Notes under the pieces: model-generated
What the model was told of the DNA's origin: nothing
What the model saw: only the letters and a program-made list of their open reading frames with translations
Database searches by the model: none
Source: Liolophura sinensis
Taxonomy: Eukaryota; Mollusca; Polyplacophora; Chitonida; Chitonidae
DNA length: 24,879 bases
Assembly: GCF_032854445.1 (NCBI RefSeq)
Contig: NW_027018454.1
Span: forward strand, 1 to 24,879
Direction: 5' to 3'
Translations under genes and position numbers: made by a program
Shown: positions 9,903 through 21,261 of the stretch, piece by piece
How positions within the stretch are numbered: the first letter of the stretch is position 1
Layout: the number at the start of each line of letters is the position of its first letter

Positions 9903-10452
9903 GAAGTAAGACATTTGTTGGGTGAGTTAAATGGGCTTGGCCCAAAGATTTGACGTCGTCTGGGCTACCGAAGGGCACATAACTTATAATGAAAAGTTGA
10001 ATATAGTAATGACCAGTCGCGATTGTACATAGTTAATGTAGCCGATTTCAATTAGCAAAAAGACCAGGCAAAAATCCAAAAGTGGAAAAACTGTTCCAAT
10101 GCTGCTGGTAAGAGGCTAATCCGACGTATTTTGTGACGAGAAATCGAATGGTGCAAACCGCGTTGCTCTCCGACCAATACTTTTGGCTGTAGCCACAAAT
10201 GAATAATCAATGATGTCAAGATCACGTGCCCAGCAACGGCTCTTACTCCATGGAAACCAAGGAAATTTGCAATTTTTCAACAGCTGGAGATGCCTGGCCC
10301 AATTGCGCATCCTTTGGCACCTTATTGATGTGGGTCAGTGTTCAATTGTACTTTTTACAGCGATTTGTATCAAGTACCTTGTGTTTTTTTTATATACAAA
10401 TGGTGTGGTTTTTCTACATGTAGATAAAGACATTGAGTTTGTCTTCGACTTA
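9903..10452. repeat. Satellite unit 19 (class P front, G-type tail)
   Basis: Front half matches class P (o16 T, o137 T, o182 G). The tail has AT at 10363-10364 and o479 G like unit 13, so this looks like a recombinant with a breakpoint between o182 and o461. Confidence 0.95.
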
Positions 10453-11002
10453 GAAGTAAGACATTTGCTGGGTGAGTTAAATGGGCTTGGCCCAAAGATT
10501 TGACGTTGTCTGGGCTACCGAAGGGCACAGAACTTATAATGAAATGTTGAATATAGTAATGACCAGTCGCGATTGTACATAGTTAATGTAGCCGATTTCA
10601 ATTAGCAAAATGACCAGGCAAAAATCCAAAAGTGGAAAAACTGTTCCAATGCTGCTGGTAAGAGGCTAATCCGACGTATTTTGTGACGAGAAATCGAATG
10701 GTGCAAACCGCGTTGCTCTCCGACCAATACTTTTGGCTGTAGCCACAAATGAATAATCAATGATGTCAAGATCACGTGCCCAGCAACGGCTCTTACTCCA
10801 TGGAAACCAAGGAAATTTGCAATTTTTCAACAGCTGGAGATGCCTGGCCCAATTGCGCATCCTTTGGCACCTTATTGATGTGGGTCAGTGTTCAATTGTA
10901 CTTTTTACAGCGGATTGTATCAAGTACCTTTTGTTTTTTTTATATACAAATGGTGTGGTTTTTCTACATGTAGATAAAGACATTGAGTTTGTCTTCGACT
11001 TA
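10453..11002. repeat. Satellite unit 20 (class B, o78 G)
   Basis: Same recurrent alleles as unit 14, in the same position relative to an AT-type tail upstream and a K unit downstream. Confidence 0.95.
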
Positions 11003-11553
11003 GAAGTAAGACATTTGTTGGGTGAGTTAAATGGGCTTGGCCCAAAGATTTGACGTCGTCTGGGCTACCGAAGGGCACATAACTTATAATGAAAAGTTGA
11101 ATATAGTAATGACCAGTCGCGATTGTACATAGTTAATGCAGCCGATTTCAATTAGCAAAAAGACCAGGCAAAAATCCAAAAGTGGAAAAACTGTTCCAAT
11201 GCTGCTGGTAAGAGGCTAATCCGACGTATTTTGTGACGAGAAATCGAATGGTGCAAACCGCGTTGCTCTCCGACCAATACTTTTGGCTGTAGCCACAAGT
11301 GAATAATCAATGATGTCAAGATCACGTGCCCAGCAACGGCTCTTACTCCATGGAAACCAAGGAAATTTGCAATTTTTCAAAAGCTGGAGATGCCTGGCCC
11401 AATTGCGCATCCTTTGGCACCTTATTGATGTGGGTCAGAGTTCAATTGTACTTTTTACAGCGGATTGTATCAAGTACCTTTTGTTTTTTTTATATACAAA
11501 TGGTGTGGTTTTTTCTACATGTAGATAAAGACATTGAGTTTGTCTTCGACTTA
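11003..11553. repeat. Satellite unit 21 (class K, o437 A, 551 bp)
   Basis: Markers: o137 C, o297 G, o379 A, o437 A as in unit 15. The second T-run just before the 12-bp palindrome has six T instead of five, shared with units 26, 40 and 41. Confidence 0.95.
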
Positions 11554-12103
11554 GAAGTAAGACATTTGCTGGGTGAGTTAAATGGGCTTGGCCCAAAGAT
11601 TTGACGTCGTCTGGGCTACCGAAGGGCACATAACTTATAATGAAAAGTTGAATATAGTAATGACCAGTCGCGATTGTACATAGTTAATGTAGCCGATTTC
11701 AATTCGCAAAAAGACCAGGCAAAAATCCAAAAGTAGAAAAACTGTTCCAATGCTGCTGGTAAGAGGCTAATCCGACGTATTTTGTGACGAGAAATCGAAT
11801 GGTGCAAACCGCGTTGCTCTCCGACCAATACTTTTGGCTGTAGCCACAAATGAATAATCAATGATGTCAAGATCACGTGCCCAGCAACGGCTCTTACTCC
11901 ATGGAAACCAAGGAAATTTGCAATTTTTCAACAGCTGGAGATGCCTGGCCCAATTGCGCATACTTTGGCACCTTATTGATGTGGGTCAGTGTTCAATTGT
12001 ACTTTTTACAGCGGATTGTATCAAGTACCTTTTGTTTTTTTTATATACAAATGGTGTGGTTTTTCTACATGTAGATAAAGACATTGAGTTTGTCTTCGAC
12101 TTA
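11554..12103. repeat. Satellite unit 22 (class R)
   Basis: Markers: o16 C, o152 C, o182 A. Private C-to-A change at 11962. Confidence 0.95.
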
Positions 12104-12653
12104 GAAGTAAGACATTTGTTGGGTGAGTTAAATGGGCTTGGCCCAAAGATTTGACGTCGTCTGGGCTACCGAAGGGCACATAACTTATAATGAAAAGTTG
12201 AATATAGTAATGACCAGTCGCGATTGTACATAGTTAATGCAGCCGATTTCAATTAGCAAAAAGACCAGGCAAAAATCCAAAAGTGGAAAAACTGTTCCAA
12301 TGCTGCTGGTAAGAGGCTAATCCGACGTATTTTGTGACGAGAAATCGAATGGTGCAAACCGCGTTGCTCTCCGACCAATACTTTTGGCTGTAGCCACAAA
12401 TGAATAATCAATGATGTCAAGATCACGTGCCCAGCAACGGCTCTTACTCCATGGAAACCAAGGAAATTTGCAATTTTTCAACAGCTGGAGATGCCTGGCC
12501 CAATTGCGCATCCTTTGGCACCTTATTGATGTGGGTCAGTGTTCAATTGTACTTTTTACAGCGGATTGTATCAAGTACCTTTTGTTTTTTTTATATACAA
12601 ATGGTGTGGTTTTTCTACATGTAGATAAAGACATTGAGTTTGTCTTCGACTTA
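12104..12653. repeat. Satellite unit 23 (class N)
   Basis: Markers: o16 T, o137 C, o182 G, GA, o479 T. It matches unit 17 up to o461, then switches to the GA/T tail. Confidence 0.95.
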
Positions 12654-13027
12654 GAAGTAAGACATTTGTTGGGTGAGTTAAATGGGCTTGGCCCAAAGAT
12701 TTGACGTCGTCTGGGCTACCGAAGGGCACATAACTTATAATGAAAAGTTGAATATAGTAATGACCAGTCGCGATTGTACATAGTTAATGCAGCCGATTTC
12801 AATTAGCAAAAAGACCAGGCAAAAATCCAAAAGTGGAAAAACTGTTCCAATGCTGCTGGTAAGAGGCTAATCCGACGTATTTTGTGACGAGAAATCGAAT
12901 GGTGCAAACCGCGTTGCTCTCCGACCAATACTTTTGGCTGTAGCCACAAGTGAATAATCAATGATGTCAAGATCACGTGCCCAGCAACGGCTCTTACTCC
13001 ATGGAAACCAAGGAAATTTGCAATTAA
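12654..13027. repeat. Satellite unit 24, truncated after o372 (class K)
   Basis: Markers available: o16 T, o137 C, o182 G, o297 G. The unit follows the monomer to 13025 (o372), then has two bases (AA) assignable to neither side, then continues at o25 of the next unit. Net loss is exactly 200 bp, since the spacing to the following start motif is 900 instead of 1,100. The o297 G allele implies it was a K unit. Confidence 0.95.
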
Positions 13028-13035
13028 TTAAATGG
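13021..13035. other. Deletion junction between units 24 and 25
   Basis: Left side matches the monomer to o372 (13025), the right side from o25 (13028), with AA at 13026-13027 between them. The loss covers o373-550 of one unit and o1-24 of the next, 200 bp net. There is no long homology at the breakpoints, only short AATT/TTAA-type sequence, so end joining with a tiny filler fits better than unequal exchange. Confidence 0.85.
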
Positions 13036-13553
13036 GCTTGGCCCAAAGATTTGACGTCGTCTGGGCTACCGAAGGGCACATAACTTATAATGAAAAGTTG
13101 AATATAGTAATGACCAGTCGCGATTGTACATAGTTAATGTAGCCGATTTCAATTCGCAAAAAGACCAGGCAAAAATCCAAAAGTAGAAAAACTGTTCCAA
13201 TGCTGCTGGTAAGAGGCTAATCCGACGTATTTTGTGACGAGAAATCGAATGGTGCAAACCGCGTTGCTCTCCGACCAATACTTTTGGCTGTAGCCACAAA
13301 TGAATAATCAATGATGTCAAGATCACGTGCCCAGCAACGGCTCTTACTCCATGGAAACCAAGGAAATTTGCAATTTTTCAACAGCTGGAGATGCCTGGCC
13401 CAATTGCGCATCCTTTGGCACCTTATTGATGTGGGTCAGTGTTCAATTGTACTTTTTACAGCGGATTGTATCAAGTACCTTTTGTTTTTTTTATATACAA
13501 ATGGTGTGGTTTTTCTACATGTAGATAAAGACATTGAGTTTGTCTTCGACTTA
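13028..13553. repeat. Satellite unit 25, lacking o1-o24 (class R)
   Basis: Begins at o25 because of the deletion. Markers: o55 C, o93 A, o137 T, o152 C, o182 A, GA, o479 T. An R unit is what is expected after a K unit. Confidence 0.95.
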
Positions 13554-14104
13554 GAAGTAAGACATTTGTTGGGTGAGTTAAATGGGCTTGGCCCAAAGAT
13601 TTGACGTCGTCTGGGCTACCGAAGGGCACATAACTTATAATGAAAAGTTGAATATAGTAATGACCAGTCGCGATTGTACATAGTTAATGCAGCCGATTTC
13701 AATTAGCAAAAAGACCAGGCAAAAATCCAAAAGTGGAAAAACTGTTCCAATGCTGCTGGTAAGAGGCTAATCCGACGTATTTTGTGACGAGAAATCGAAT
13801 GGTGCAAACCGCGTTGCTCTCCGACCAATACTTTTGGCTGTAGCCACAAATGAATAATCAATGATGTCAAGATCACGTGCCCAGCAACGGCTCTTACTCC
13901 ATGGAAACCAAGGAAATTTGCAATTTTTCAAAAGCTGGAGATGCCTGGCCCAATTGCGCATCCTTTGGCACCTTATTGATGTGGGTCAGAGTTCAATTGT
14001 ACTTTTTACAGCGGATTGTATCAAGTACCTTTTGTTTTTTTTATATACAAATGGTGTGGTTTTTTCTACATGTAGATAAAGACATTGAGTTTGTCTTCGA
14101 CTTA
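13554..14104. repeat. Satellite unit 26 (class K tail, o297 A, 551 bp)
   Basis: Has o379 A, o437 A and the six-T second run like unit 21, but o297 A instead of G. This implies exchange or conversion between o297 and o379. Confidence 0.95.
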
Positions 14105-14653
14105 GAAGTAAGACATTTGCTGGGTGAGTTAAATGGGCTTGGCCCAAAGATTTGACGTCGTCTGGGCTACCGAAGGGCACATAACTTATAATGAAAAGTT
14201 GAATATAGTAATGACCAGTCGCGATTGTACATAGTTAATGTAGCCGATTTCAATTCGCAAAAAGACCAGGCAAAAATCCAAAAGTAGAAAACTGTTCCAA
14301 TGCTGCTGGTAAGAGGCTAATCCGACGTATTTTGTGACGAGAAATCGAATGGTGCAAACCGCGTTGCTCTCCGACCAATACTTTTGGCTGTAGCCACAAA
14401 TGAATAATCAATGATGTCAAGATCACGTGCCCAGCAACGGCTCTTACTCCATGGAAACCAAGGAAATTTGCAATTTTTCAACAGCTGGAGATGCCTGGCC
14501 CAATTGCGCATCCTTTGGCACCTTATTGATGTGGGTCAGTGTTCAATTGTACTTTTTACAGCGGATTGTATCAAGTACCTTGTGTTTTTTTTATATACAA
14601 ATGGTGTGGTTTTTCTACATGTAGATAAAGACATTGAGTTTGTCTTCGACTTA
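14105..14653. repeat. Satellite unit 27 (class R, o479 G, 549 bp)
   Basis: Markers: o16 C, o152 C, o182 A, GA, o479 G. One A is missing from the A5 tract near 14288. Confidence 0.95.
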
Positions 14654-15203
14654 GAAGTAAGACATTTGTTGGGTGAGTTAAATGGGCTTGGCCCAAAGAT
14701 TTGACGTCGTCTGGGCTACCGAAGGGCACATAACTTATAATGAAAAGTTGAATATAGTAATGACCAGTCGCGATTGTACATAGTTAATGTAGCCGATTTC
14801 AATTCGCAAAAAGACCAGGCAAAAATCCAAAAGTAGAAAAACTGTTCCAATGCTGCTGGTAAGAGGCTAATCCGACGTATTTTGTGACGAGAAATCGAAT
14901 GGTGCAAACCGCGTTGCTCTCCGACCAATACTTTTGGCTGTAGCCACAAATGAATAATCAATGATGTCAAGATCACGTGCCCAGCAACGGCTCTTACTCC
15001 ATGGAAACCAAGGAAATTTGCAATTTTTCAACAGCTGGAGATGCCTGGCCCAATTGCGCATCCTTTGGCACCTTATTGATGTGGGTCAGTGTTCAATTGT
15101 ACTTTTTACAGCGGATTGTATCAAGTACCTTTTGTTTTTTTTATATACAAATGGTGTGGTTTTTCTACATGTAGATAAAGACATTGAGTTTGTCTTCGAC
15201 TTA
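14654..15203. repeat. Satellite unit 28 (class R)
   Basis: Markers: o16 T, o152 C, o182 A, GA, o479 T. Follows another R unit. First unit of the third R-G-B-P block. Confidence 0.95.
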
Positions 15204-15753
15204 GAAGTAAGACATTTGTTGGGTGAGTTAAATGGGCTTGGCCCAAAGATTTGACGTCGTCTGGGCTACCGAAGGGCACATAACTTATAATGAAAAGTTG
15301 AATATAGTAATGACCAGTCGCGATTGTACATAGTTAATGCAGCCGATTTCAATTAGCAAAAAGACCAGGCAAAAATCCAAAAGTGGAAAAACTGTTCCAA
15401 TGCTGCTGGTAAGAGGCTAATCCGACGTATTTTGTGACGAGAAATCGAATGGTGCAAACCGCGTTGCTCTCCGACCAATACTTTTGGCTGTAGCCACAAA
15501 TGAATAATCAATGATGTCAAGATCACGTGCCCAGCAACGGCTCTTACTCCATGGAAACCAAGGAAATTTGCAATTTTTCAACAGCTGGAGATGCCTGGCC
15601 CAATTGCGCATCCTTTGGCACCTTATTGATGTGGGTCAGTGTTCAATTGTACTTTTTACAGCGGGTTGTATCAAGTACCTTGTGTTTTTTTTATATACAA
15701 ATGGTGTGGTTTTTCTACATGTAGATAAAGACATTGAGTTTGTCTTCGACTTA
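15204..15753. repeat. Satellite unit 29 (class G)
   Basis: Markers: o16 T, o137 C, o182 G, GG, o479 G; same class as units 4 and 17. Confidence 0.95.
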
Positions 15754-16304
15754 GAAGTAAGACATTTGCTGGGTGAGTTAAATGGGCTTGGCCCAAAGAT
15801 TTGACGTTGTCTGGGCTACCGAAGGGCACATAACTTATAATGAAATGTTGAATATAGTAATGACCAGTCGCGATTGTACATAGTTAATGTAGCCGATTTC
15901 AATTAGCAAAATGACCAGGCAAAAATCCAAAAGTGGAAAAAACTGTTCCAATGCTGCTGGTAAGAGGCTAATCCGACGTATTTTGTGACGAGAAATCGAA
16001 TGGTGCAAACCGCGTTGCTCTCCGACCAATACTTTTGGCTGTAGCCACAAATGAATAATCAATGATGTCAAGATCACGTGCCCAGCAACGGCTCTTACTC
16101 CATGGAAACCAAGGAAATTTGCAATTTTTCAACAGCTGGAGATGCCTGGCCCAATTGCGCATCCTTTGGCACCTTATTGATGTGGGTCAGTGTTCAATTG
16201 TACTTTTTACAGCGGATTGTATCAAGTACCTTTTGTTTTTTTTATATACAAATGGTGTGGTTTTTCTACATGTAGATAAAGACATTGAGTTTGTCTTCGA
16301 CTTA
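15754..16304. repeat. Satellite unit 30 (class B, o78 T, 551 bp)
   Basis: Markers: o16 C, o55 T, o78 T, o93 T, o159 T; last of the o78 T class B units. One extra A in the A5 tract near 15938. Confidence 0.95.
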
Positions 16305-16854
16305 GAAGTAAGACATTTGTTGGGTGAGTTAAATGGGCTTGGCCCAAAGATTTGACGTCGTCTGGGCTACCGAAGGGCACATAACTTATAATGAAAAGTT
16401 GAATATAGTAATGACCAGTCGCGATTGTACATAGTTAATGTAGCCGATTTCAATTAGCAAAAAGACCAGGCAAAAATCCAAAAGTGGAAAAACTGTTCCA
16501 ATGCTGCTGGTAAGAGGCTAATCCGACGTATTTTGTGACGAGAAATCGAATGGTGCAAACCGCGTTGCTCTCCGACCAATACTTTTGGCTGTAGCCACAA
16601 ATGAATAATCAATGATGTCAAGATCACGTGCCCAGCAACGGCTCTTACTCCATGGAAACCAAGGAAATTTGCAATTTTTCAACAGCTGGAGATGCCTGGC
16701 CCAATTGCGCATCCTTTGGCACCTTATTGATGTGGGTCAGTGTTCAATTGTACTTTTTACAGCGGATTGTATCAAGTACCTTTTGTTTTTTTTATATACA
16801 AATGGTGTGGTTTTTCTACATGTAGATAAAGACATTGAGTTTGTCTTCGACTTA
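16305..16854. repeat. Satellite unit 31 (class P)
   Basis: Same recurrent alleles as unit 6. It closes the third R-G-B-P block and is the last unit of the low-indel region. Confidence 0.95.
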
Positions 16855-17402
16855 GAAGTAAACATTTGTTGGGTGAGTTAAATGGGCTTGGCCCAAAGAT
16901 TTGACGTCGTCCTGGGCTACCGAAGGGCACATAACTTATAATGAAAAGTTGAATATAGTAATGACCAGTCGCGATTGTACATAGTTAATGCAGCCGATTT
17001 CAATTAGCAAAATGACCAGGCAAAATCCAAAAGTAGAAAAACTGTTCCAATGCTGCTGTAAGAGGCTAATCCGACGTAATTTGTGACGAGAAATCGAATG
17101 GTGCAAACCGCGTTGCTCTCCGACCAATACTTTTGGCTGTAGCCACAAATGAATAATCAATGATGTCAAGATCACGTGCCCAGCAACGGCTCTTACTCCA
17201 TGGAACCAAGGAAATTTGCAATTTTTTCAACAGCTGGAGATGCCTGGCCCAATTGCGCATCCTTTGGCACCTTATTGATGTGGGTCAGTGTTCAATTGTA
17301 CTTTTTACAGCGGGTTGTATCAAGTACCTTTTGTTTTTTTTATATACAAATGGTGTGGTTTTTCTACATGTAGATAAAGACATTGAGTTTGTCTTCGACT
17401 TA
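16855..17402. repeat. Satellite unit 32 (class G mosaic, 548 bp)
   Basis: Markers: o137 C, o159 T, o182 A, GG, o479 T; o159 T is normally a B marker. Six one-base indels appear at once (missing G near 16862, extra C near 16911, missing A near 17025, missing G near 17058, missing A near 17205, extra T near 17222). It has a T-to-A change in the GTATTTTG stretch, shared with unit 41. Confidence 0.93.
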
Positions 17403-17953
17403 GAAGTAAGACATTTGTTGGGTGAGTTAAATGGGCTTGGCCCAAAGATTTGACGTTGTCTGGGCTACCGAAGGGCACAGAACTTATAATGAAATGTTGA
17501 ATATAGTAATGACCAGTCGCGATTGTACATAGTTAATGTAGCCGATTTCAATTAGCAAAATGACCAGGCAAAAATCCAAAAGTGGAAAAACTGTTCCAAT
17601 GCTGCTGGTAAGAGGCTAATCCGACGTATTTTGTGACGAGAAATCGAATGGTGCAAACCCGCGTTGCTCTCCGACCAATACTTTTGGCTGTAGCCACAAA
17701 TGAATAATCAATGATGTCAAGATCACGTGCCCAGCAACGGCTCTTACTCCATGGAAACCAAGGAAATTTGCAATTTTTCAACAGCTGGAGATGCCTGGCC
17801 CAATTGCGCATCCTTTGGCACCTTATTGATGTGGGTCAGTGTTCAATTGTACTTTTTACAGCGGATTGTATCAAGTACCTTTTGTTTTTTTTATATACAA
17901 ATGGTGTGGTTTTTCTACATGTAGATAAAGACATTGAGTTTGTCTTCGACTTA
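17403..17953. repeat. Satellite unit 33 (class B, o78 G, 551 bp)
   Basis: Markers: o16 T, o55 T, o78 G, o93 T, o159 T. Extra C in the CCGCG stretch near 17659. Starts the second B-R-G-B run. Confidence 0.94.
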
Positions 17954-18504
17954 GAAGTAAGACATTTGTTGGGTGAGTTAAATGGGCTTGGCCCAAAGAT
18001 TTGACGTCGTCTGGGCTACCGAAGGGCACATAACTTATAATGAAAAGTTGATTATAGTAATGACCAGTCGCGATTGTACATAGTTAATGTAGCCGATTTC
18101 AATTCGCAAAAAGACAGGCAAAAATCCAAAAGTGGAAAAACTGTTCCAATGCTGCTGGTAAGAGGCTAATCCGACGTATTTTGTGACGAGAAATCGAATG
18201 GTGCAAACCGCGTTGCTCTCCGACCAATACTTTTGGCTGTAGCCACAAATGAATAATCAATGATGTCAAGATCACGTGCCCAGCAACGGCTCTTACTCCA
18301 TGGAAACCAAGGAAATTTGCAATTTTTCAACAGCTGGAGATGCCTGGCCCAATTGCGCATCCTTTGGCACCCTTATTGATGTGGGTCAGTGTTCAATTGT
18401 ACTTTTTACAGCGGATTGTATCAAGTACCTTTTGTTTTTTTTTATATACAAATGGTGTGGTTTTTCTACATGTAGATAAAGACATTGAGTTTGTCTTCGA
18501 CTTA
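17954..18504. repeat. Satellite unit 34 (class R, o182 G, o99 T, 551 bp)
   Basis: Shares T at o99 (18052) with unit 12. Missing C near 18114, extra C near 18370, nine-T run near 18433. Confidence 0.94.
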
Positions 18505-19055
18505 GAAGTAAGACATTTGTTGGGTGAGTTAAATGGGCTTGGCCCAAAGATTTGACGTCGTCTGGGCTACCGAAGGGCACATAACTTATAATGAAAAGTT
18601 GAATATAGTAATGACCAGTCGCGATTGTACATAGTTAATGCAGCCGATTTCAATTAGCAAAAAGACCAGGCAAAAATCCAAAAGTAGAAAAACTGTTCCA
18701 ATGCTGCTGTTAAGAGGCTAATCCGACGTATTTTGTGACGAGAAATCGAATGGTGCAAACCGCGTTGCTCTCCGACCAATACTTTTGGCTGTAGCCACAA
18801 ATGAATAATCAATGATGTCAAGATCACGTGCCCAGCAACGGCTCTTACTCCATGGAAACCAAGGAAATTTGCAATTTTTCAACAGCTGGAGATGCCTGGC
18901 CCAATTGCGCATCCTTTGGCACCTTATTGATGTGGGTCAGTGTTCAATTGTACTTTTTACAGCGGGTTGTATCAAGTACCTTGTGTTTTTTTTATATACA
19001 AATGGTTGTGGTTTTTCTACATGTAGATAAAGACATTGAGTTTGTCTTCGACTTA
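18505..19055. repeat. Satellite unit 35 (class G, o182 A, 551 bp)
   Basis: Markers: o16 T, o137 C, o182 A, GG, o479 G. Private G-to-T change at the GGTAAG stretch near 18710 and an extra T near 19006. Confidence 0.94.
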
Positions 19056-19608
19056 GAAGTAAGACATTTGCTGGGTGAGTTAAATGGCTTGGCCCAAAGA
19101 TTTGACGTTGTCTGGGCTACCGAAGGGCACAGAACTTATAATGAAATGTTGAATATAGTAATGACCAGTCGCGATTGTACATAGTTAATGTAGCCGATTT
19201 CAATTAGCAAAATGACCAGGCAAAAAATCCAAAAGTGGAAAAACTGTTCCAATGCTGCTGGTAAGAGGCTAATCCGACGTATTTTGTGACGAGAAATCGA
19301 ATGGTGCAAACCGCGTTGCTCTCCCGACCAATACTTTTGGCTGTAGCCACAAATGAATAATCAATGATGTCAAGATCACGTGCCCAGCAACGGCTCTTAC
19401 TCCATGGAAACCAAGGAAATTTGCAATTTTTTCAACAGCTGGAGATGCCTGGCCCAATTGCGCATCCTTTGGCACCTTATTGATGTGGGTCAGTGTTCAA
19501 TTGTACTTTTTACAGCGGATTGTATCAAGTACCTTTTGTTTTTTTTTATATACAAATGGTGTGGTTTTTCTACATGTAGATAAAGACATTGAGTTTGTCT
19601 TCGACTTA
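19056..19608. repeat. Satellite unit 36 (class B, o78 G, 553 bp)
   Basis: Markers: o16 C, o55 T, o78 G, o93 T, o159 T. Five one-base indels: missing G near 19087, extra A near 19226, extra C near 19324, and extra T near 19430 and 19540. Confidence 0.94.
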
Positions 19609-20159
19609 GAAGTAAGACATTTGTTGGGTGAGTTAAATGGGCTTGGCCCAAAGATTTGACGTCGTCTGGGCTACCGAAGGGCACATATCTTATAATGAAA
19701 AGTTGAATATAGTAATGACCAGTCGCGATTGTACATAGTTAATGCAGCCGATTTCAATTAGCAAAAAGACCAGGCAAAAATCCAAAAGTAGAAAAACTGT
19801 TCCAATGCTGCTGGTAAGAGGCTAATCCGACGTATTTTGTGACGAGAAATCGAATGGTGCAAACCGCGTTGCTCTCCGACCAATACTTTTGGCTGTAGCC
19901 ACAAATGAATAATCAATGATGTCAAGATCACGTGCCCAGCAACGGCTCTTTACTCCATGGAAACCAAGGAAATTTGCAATTTTTCAACAGCTGGAGATGC
20001 CTGGCCCAATTGCGCATCCTTTGGCACCTTATTGATGTGGGTCAGTGTTCAATTGTACTTTTTACAGCGGGTTGTATCAAGTACCTTTTGTTTTTTTTAT
20101 ATACAAATGGTGTGGTTTTTCTACATGTAGATAAAGACATTGAGTTTGTCTTCGACTTA
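19609..20159. repeat. Satellite unit 37 (class G, o182 A, o479 T, 551 bp)
   Basis: Markers: o137 C, o182 A, GG, o479 T. Private A-to-T near 19688 and an extra T near 19951. Confidence 0.94.
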
Positions 20160-20708
20160 GAAGTAAGACATTTGCTGGGTGAGTTAAATGGGCTTGGCCC
20201 AAAGATTTGACGTTGTCTGGGCTACCGAAGGGCACAGAACTTATAATGAAATGTTGAATATAGTAATGACCAGTCGCGATTGTACATAGTTAATGTAGCC
20301 GATTTCAATTAGCAAAATGACCAGGGAAAAATCCAAAAGTGGAAAAACTGTTCCAATGCTGCTGGTAAGAGGCTAATCCGACGTATTTTGTGACGAGAAA
20401 TCGAATGGTGCAAACCGCGTTGCTCTCCGACCAATACTTTTGGCTGTAGCCACAAATGAATAATCAATGATGTCAAGATCACGTGCCAGCAACGGCTCTT
20501 ACTCCATGGAAACCAAGGAAATTTGCAATTTTTCAACAGCTGGAGATGCCTGGCCCAATTGCGCATCCTTTGGCACCTTATTGATGTGGGTCAGTGTTCA
20601 ATTGTACTTTTTACAGCGGATTGTATCAAGTACCTTTTGTTTTTTTTATATACAAATGGTGTGGTTTTTCTACATGTAGATAAAGACATTGAGTTTGTCT
20701 TCGACTTA
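20160..20708. repeat. Satellite unit 38 (class B, o78 G, 549 bp)
   Basis: Markers: o16 C, o55 T, o78 G, o93 T, o159 T. C-to-G change near 20326 and a missing C near 20487, which removes one base from the CCC after the CACGTG motif. Confidence 0.94.
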
Positions 20709-21261
20709 GAAGTAAGACATTTGTTGGGTGAGTTAAATGGGCTTGGCCCCAAAGATTTGACGTCGTCTGGGCTACCGAGGGCACATAACTTATAATGAAA
20801 AGTTGAATATAGTAATGACCAGTCGCGATTGTACATAGTTAATGCAGCCGATTTCAATTAGCAAAAAGATCAGGCAAAAATCCAAAAGTGGAAAAAACTG
20901 TTCCAATGCTGCTGGTAAGAGGCTAATCCGACGTATTTTGTGACGAGAAATCGAATGGTGCAAACCGCGTTTGCTCTCCGACCAATACTTTTGGCTGTAG
21001 CCACAAATGAATAATCAATGATGTCAAGATCACGTGCCCAGCAACGGCTCTTACTCCATGGAAACCAAGGAAATTTGCAATTTTTCAACAGCTGGAGATG
21101 CCTGGCCCAATTGCGCATCCTTTGGCACCTTATTGATGTGGGTCAGTGGTTCAATTGTACTTTTTACAGCGGATTGTATCAAGTACCTTGTGTTTTTTTT
21201 TATATACAAATGGTGTGGTTTTTCTACATGTAGATAAAGACATTGAGTTGTCTTCGACTTA
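20709..21261. repeat. Satellite unit 39 (class N, o479 G, 553 bp)
   Basis: Markers: o16 T, o137 C, o182 G, GA, o479 G. Seven one-base indels, the most of any unit, nearly all in runs of two to eight identical bases. Confidence 0.94.

Noticed and set aside
18828-19184. A 118-codon plus-strand ORF, the longest in the window
   Set aside because: It exists because an extra T near 19006 and a missing G near 19087 fuse frames in the indel-rich part of the window; likely a sequencing artefact.
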